Shown: one piece after another, positions 14,197 through 15,559 of the stretch
Layout: every line of letters begins with the position of its first letter
Numbering within the stretch: the stretch's first letter is position 1
DNA from: Phycisphaerales bacterium
GTDB taxonomy: Bacteria > Planctomycetota > Phycisphaerae > Phycisphaerales > SM1A02
Direction: 5' to 3'
Length of the DNA: 15,559 bases
Assembly (NCBI GenBank): GCA_030748455.1
Contig: JASMLY010000035.1
Location: 1 to 15,559 of the forward strand
Notes under the pieces: model-generated
Seen by the model: the letters and a program-made list of their open reading frames with translations, nothing else
Told to the model about the DNA's origin: nothing
Database searches by the model: none
Made by a program: the position numbers and the translations under genes

Positions 14197-14633
14197 ACAA
14201 AATACGATGCTCTAGAATTTTCGTGGGTCTGGCCATTACCGCCTTCTTACTCCCATTCCTACTCGAACTTGTGTTTGGGCTTCGGATACATAATTTGTTT
14301 CGGTCTGTGGGCATTCGGTATCTCGGGGCTGAGTATTGGTTCTTCACAAGCGCGATGTTCTTCATCATGGCAGCTGCGTTGCAGTTTCCTTTCAAAGAAG
14401 AAGAGGGCTGGCACTGCGGATGTGGATACGATCTGTCTTTTCTAAACAAGCGATCAACCAACTGTCCTGAGTGTGGGGAAAAAGTACAGCTTGAGTGGTC
14501 GTCTGCTCAAGGAACCTATTCAAGAAAAACTCTAAAACGCCTGTATTGGACAATATTTCTGTTCGCAGGATCGTTGGTTGTGTTCTGCTTTGGCATCTTG
14601 GGCAAGCTAGCAGCGAGTTGGGCGAACTACTGA
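14193..14633 (+). CDS. Membrane zinc-ribbon protein coupled to trkH
   Basis: Protein of 146 residues, function unknown. Hydrophobic segments lie at about 9-30, 48-66 and 118-138, so it is probably a three-pass inner-membrane protein. Between the second and third is a short ribbon, WHCGCGYDL (C75, C77) and NCPECGE (C91, C94), of the 'CGYDL...CPECG' kind that is frequent in planctomycete proteins. Position 74 is His where the first ribbon Cys is normally found, with C75 shifted by one, so the site may be His/Cys3 or degenerate. The ATG overlaps the trkH TGA (ATGA), so it is the third cistron of the trk operon. An accessory role for the channel is possible but inferred from position only. It ends exactly where the convergent nuoI gene ends. 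Confidence 0.8.
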   Translation: MNKIRCSRIFVGLAITAFLLPFLLELVFGLRIHNLFRSVGIRYLGAEYWFFTSAMFFIMAAALQFPFKEEEGWHCGCGYDLSFLNKRSTNCPECGEKVQLEWSSAQGTYSRKTLKRLYWTIFLFAGSLVVFCFGILGKLAASWANY

Positions 14634-15191
14634 TTACATCGGTTTGTCTTCGATTGTGAGATCGTAGATTTCGAGTAATTTTTCTTTATCAAAAATCATT
14701 TCTGTGCGGCTCATGCCAACCACCTCATACCTCGGAGTCAGTTCGATCGCGTCACATGGACAAGCCTCTTCGCACATACCACAAAAAATACAGCGCAATT
14801 CATCAATTTCAAAAGTAAGAGGATGTTTCTCTCGGTCATCCCAAGGTGCTTCTTCTGCAACAATTGAAATGCAGTTTGCAGGACATGCAGTTGAACACAT
14901 AAAACACGCAACGCAACGTTCTCGCCCCTGAGGATCACGGTTCAACCGGTGTACACCTCGAAAAGTAGATCGTTCTTGCCCTCCATCAAGAACATCTCGA
15001 TCATCACGTTTTTGTTCGGGATATTGCACAACCCAAACGTTCTTCTTGTTTTTACCATCACGTCCAACGTTGCCCAAACAATGCCGCAATGTTGTCCCAA
15101 GCCCCCGCAGAACTGCGGGTACAAAGAAATAATCCGATGATTTCATCGGGCTTGGTGTGACATCGACAATGTGCGAATCTCGTTGAACCAT
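14634..15191 (-). CDS. nuoI: NADH-quinone oxidoreductase subunit I (8Fe ferredoxin)
   Basis: Peripheral-arm subunit of respiratory complex I that carries clusters N6a and N6b and passes electrons toward NuoB; 185 residues, normal for NuoI. Two [4Fe-4S] motifs are intact: CVACFMCSTACP (C93, C96, C99, C103) and CIFCGMCEEACP (C134, C137, C140, C144). Extra cysteines follow each (C107, C146). The N-terminal part VPAVLRGLGTTLRHCLG matches the amphipathic segment that docks on the membrane arm, and YPEQKRDDRD...FRGVHRLNRDPQGRERC is the family's lead-in. AGGT sits 5 nt before the ATG. No other nuo gene flanks it: convergent trk operon below, divergent atpZ-like gene above, so it is a lone nuoI. A stand-alone ferredoxin is the less likely alternative. 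Confidence 0.93.
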   Translation of the reverse strand: MVQRDSHIVDVTPSPMKSSDYFFVPAVLRGLGTTLRHCLGNVGRDGKNKKNVWVVQYPEQKRDDRDVLDGGQERSTFRGVHRLNRDPQGRERCVACFMCSTACPANCISIVAEEAPWDDREKHPLTFEIDELRCIFCGMCEEACPCDAIELTPRYEVVGMSRTEMIFDKEKLLEIYDLTIEDKPM

Positions 15192-15200
15192 AAGAACCTG

Positions 15201-15206
15201 ATTATA
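15201..15206 (-). promoter_or_regulatory. Perfect -10 hexamer upstream of nuoI
   Basis: TATAAT on the minus strand ends 9 nt before the nuoI ATG. If used, the transcript would begin about 2-3 nt before the start codon and leave out the AGGT ribosome-binding site. No convincing -35 is present at 16-18 bp, so it may be fortuitous. Confidence 0.3.
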
Positions 15207-15247
15207 GAAACATTACTTTGGCTTGGGCACCGGATTGGGTATCGAGC

Positions 15248-15276
15248 TTCAGGCGATTTCGTCGGGCATGTACAAT
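15248..15276 (+). promoter_or_regulatory. Candidate leaderless promoter of the atpZ-like gene
   Basis: TTCAGG (15248-15253) and TACAAT (15271-15276) are 17 bp apart; the -10 matches 5/6. The ATG at 15283 begins 6 nt after the -10, just where transcription would start, and no Shine-Dalgarno site precedes it. This geometry predicts a leaderless mRNA. Confidence 0.4.
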
Positions 15277-15282
15277 ACCCAC

Positions 15283-15519
15283 ATGCCTAAACCGCAAACA
15301 TCTCGACTCTGGAAACTCTCTGCAATGGGATTCACCTTTGTCTCAATGATCATCGCAGGAGGGTTGATCGGGTGGGGTCTCGCTTGGGTTTTCGGACAAA
15401 CGGAGTACGAGCGAACATATATCGTTTGGGGGGCAGTCATGGGTATAGTTGTAGGTATGGTCGATTTCATCAGAGATGCAATGAAGGCAATTGAAGCTCA
15501 AGACAATGAAAACTCCTGA
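15283..15519 (+). CDS. AtpZ/AtpI-type small membrane protein of the ATP synthase region
   Basis: Protein of 78 residues with two membrane helices (about 14-37 and 45-62) joined by a short polar loop (FGQTEYERT). The glycine-rich first helix (GFTFVSMIIAGGLIGWGLAWVFG) and GMVDFIRDAMK after the second match the AtpZ/AtpI family encoded at the head of F-type ATP synthase operons, where it is linked to assembly or to Mg2+/Ca2+ supply. Starts at 15223 (TTG) and 15268 (ATG) are in frame; 15283 is chosen because it leaves the usual short cytoplasmic tail and fits the promoter. The next open frame overlaps its end. The gene lies at the window edge, so the operon itself is not seen. Confidence 0.8.
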   Translation: MPKPQTSRLWKLSAMGFTFVSMIIAGGLIGWGLAWVFGQTEYERTYIVWGAVMGIVVGMVDFIRDAMKAIEAQDNENS

Positions 15520-15559
15520 AATATCTCTTTCTTTTCTCAAGCTTGCGACAGCACAATGC
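15506..15559 (+). CDS. Partial gene start overlapping the atpZ-like gene
   Basis: An ATG at 15506 opens a frame that remains open to the end of the window (18 codons: MKTPEISLSFLKLATAQC), overlapping the preceding gene by 14 bp. A weak GAAG purine stretch lies before it. Position suggests the next ATP synthase operon member, such as the small subunit-I type protein or the a subunit, but the fragment is too short to identify. Confidence 0.4.
   Translation, partial: MKTPEISLSFLKLATAQC

Overview
The window reads as chromosomal DNA of a planctomycete, most likely class Phycisphaerae. This is inferred from protein style, not from a database search. The pointers are a membrane protein with the 'CGYDL...CPECG' zinc-ribbon signature common in that group, an ECF sigma factor / repeat-bearing membrane anti-sigma / secreted helical protein triad, and a moderately low GC content. 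Genes are packed tightly, with several ATGA or short overlaps and convergent genes only 0-10 bp apart. I saw no tRNA, rRNA, CRISPR array, transposase or integrase.

Layout. 117-3243 (+) is a tight four-gene run: a membrane-anchored coiled-coil protein with a BRCT-like C-terminus, an LpxL/HtrB-type acyltransferase, a stand-alone response-regulator receiver, and a 101-residue protein that overlaps the receiver gene. 3282-3689 (-) is a small SseB-like protein preceded by a perfect palindrome. 3912-7714 (-) carries, in transcription order, an ECF sigma factor, its probable membrane anti-sigma factor, a secreted helical protein, and an orphan oligopeptide-type ABC transporter half (permease OppC plus ATPase OppD, without OppA, OppB or OppF). 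7815-8822 (+) is a Na+/Ca2+ exchanger-family antiporter. 8833-10798 (-) holds an HU/IHF-family DNA-bending protein followed by the replicative helicase DnaB.

10799-11294 is the only long gene-free stretch and is the most structured non-coding part of the window. It has a good sigma-70-type promoter firing toward the HU gene, an array of alternating TCTTG/CAAGA boxes over that promoter, an approximately 235-nt leader with a long multi-segment hairpin, and a separate promoter toward trkA.

11295-14633 (+) is a potassium-uptake operon: trkA, trkH, and a small membrane zinc-ribbon protein overlapping trkH by ATGA. 14634-15191 (-) is an isolated complex I ferredoxin subunit (nuoI). Divergent from it, 15283-15519 (+) is an AtpZ-like small membrane protein, probably opening an ATP synthase operon whose next gene starts at 15506 and runs off the window.

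Taken together the region mixes housekeeping functions (replication, K+ and Ca2+/Na+ homeostasis, respiration, ATP synthesis) with an envelope-sensing sigma/anti-sigma unit. No proven new system is visible. The best candidates for something undescribed are the HU leader RNA with its box array, the triplicated 34-residue repeat in the anti-sigma protein, and the third trk-operon gene.
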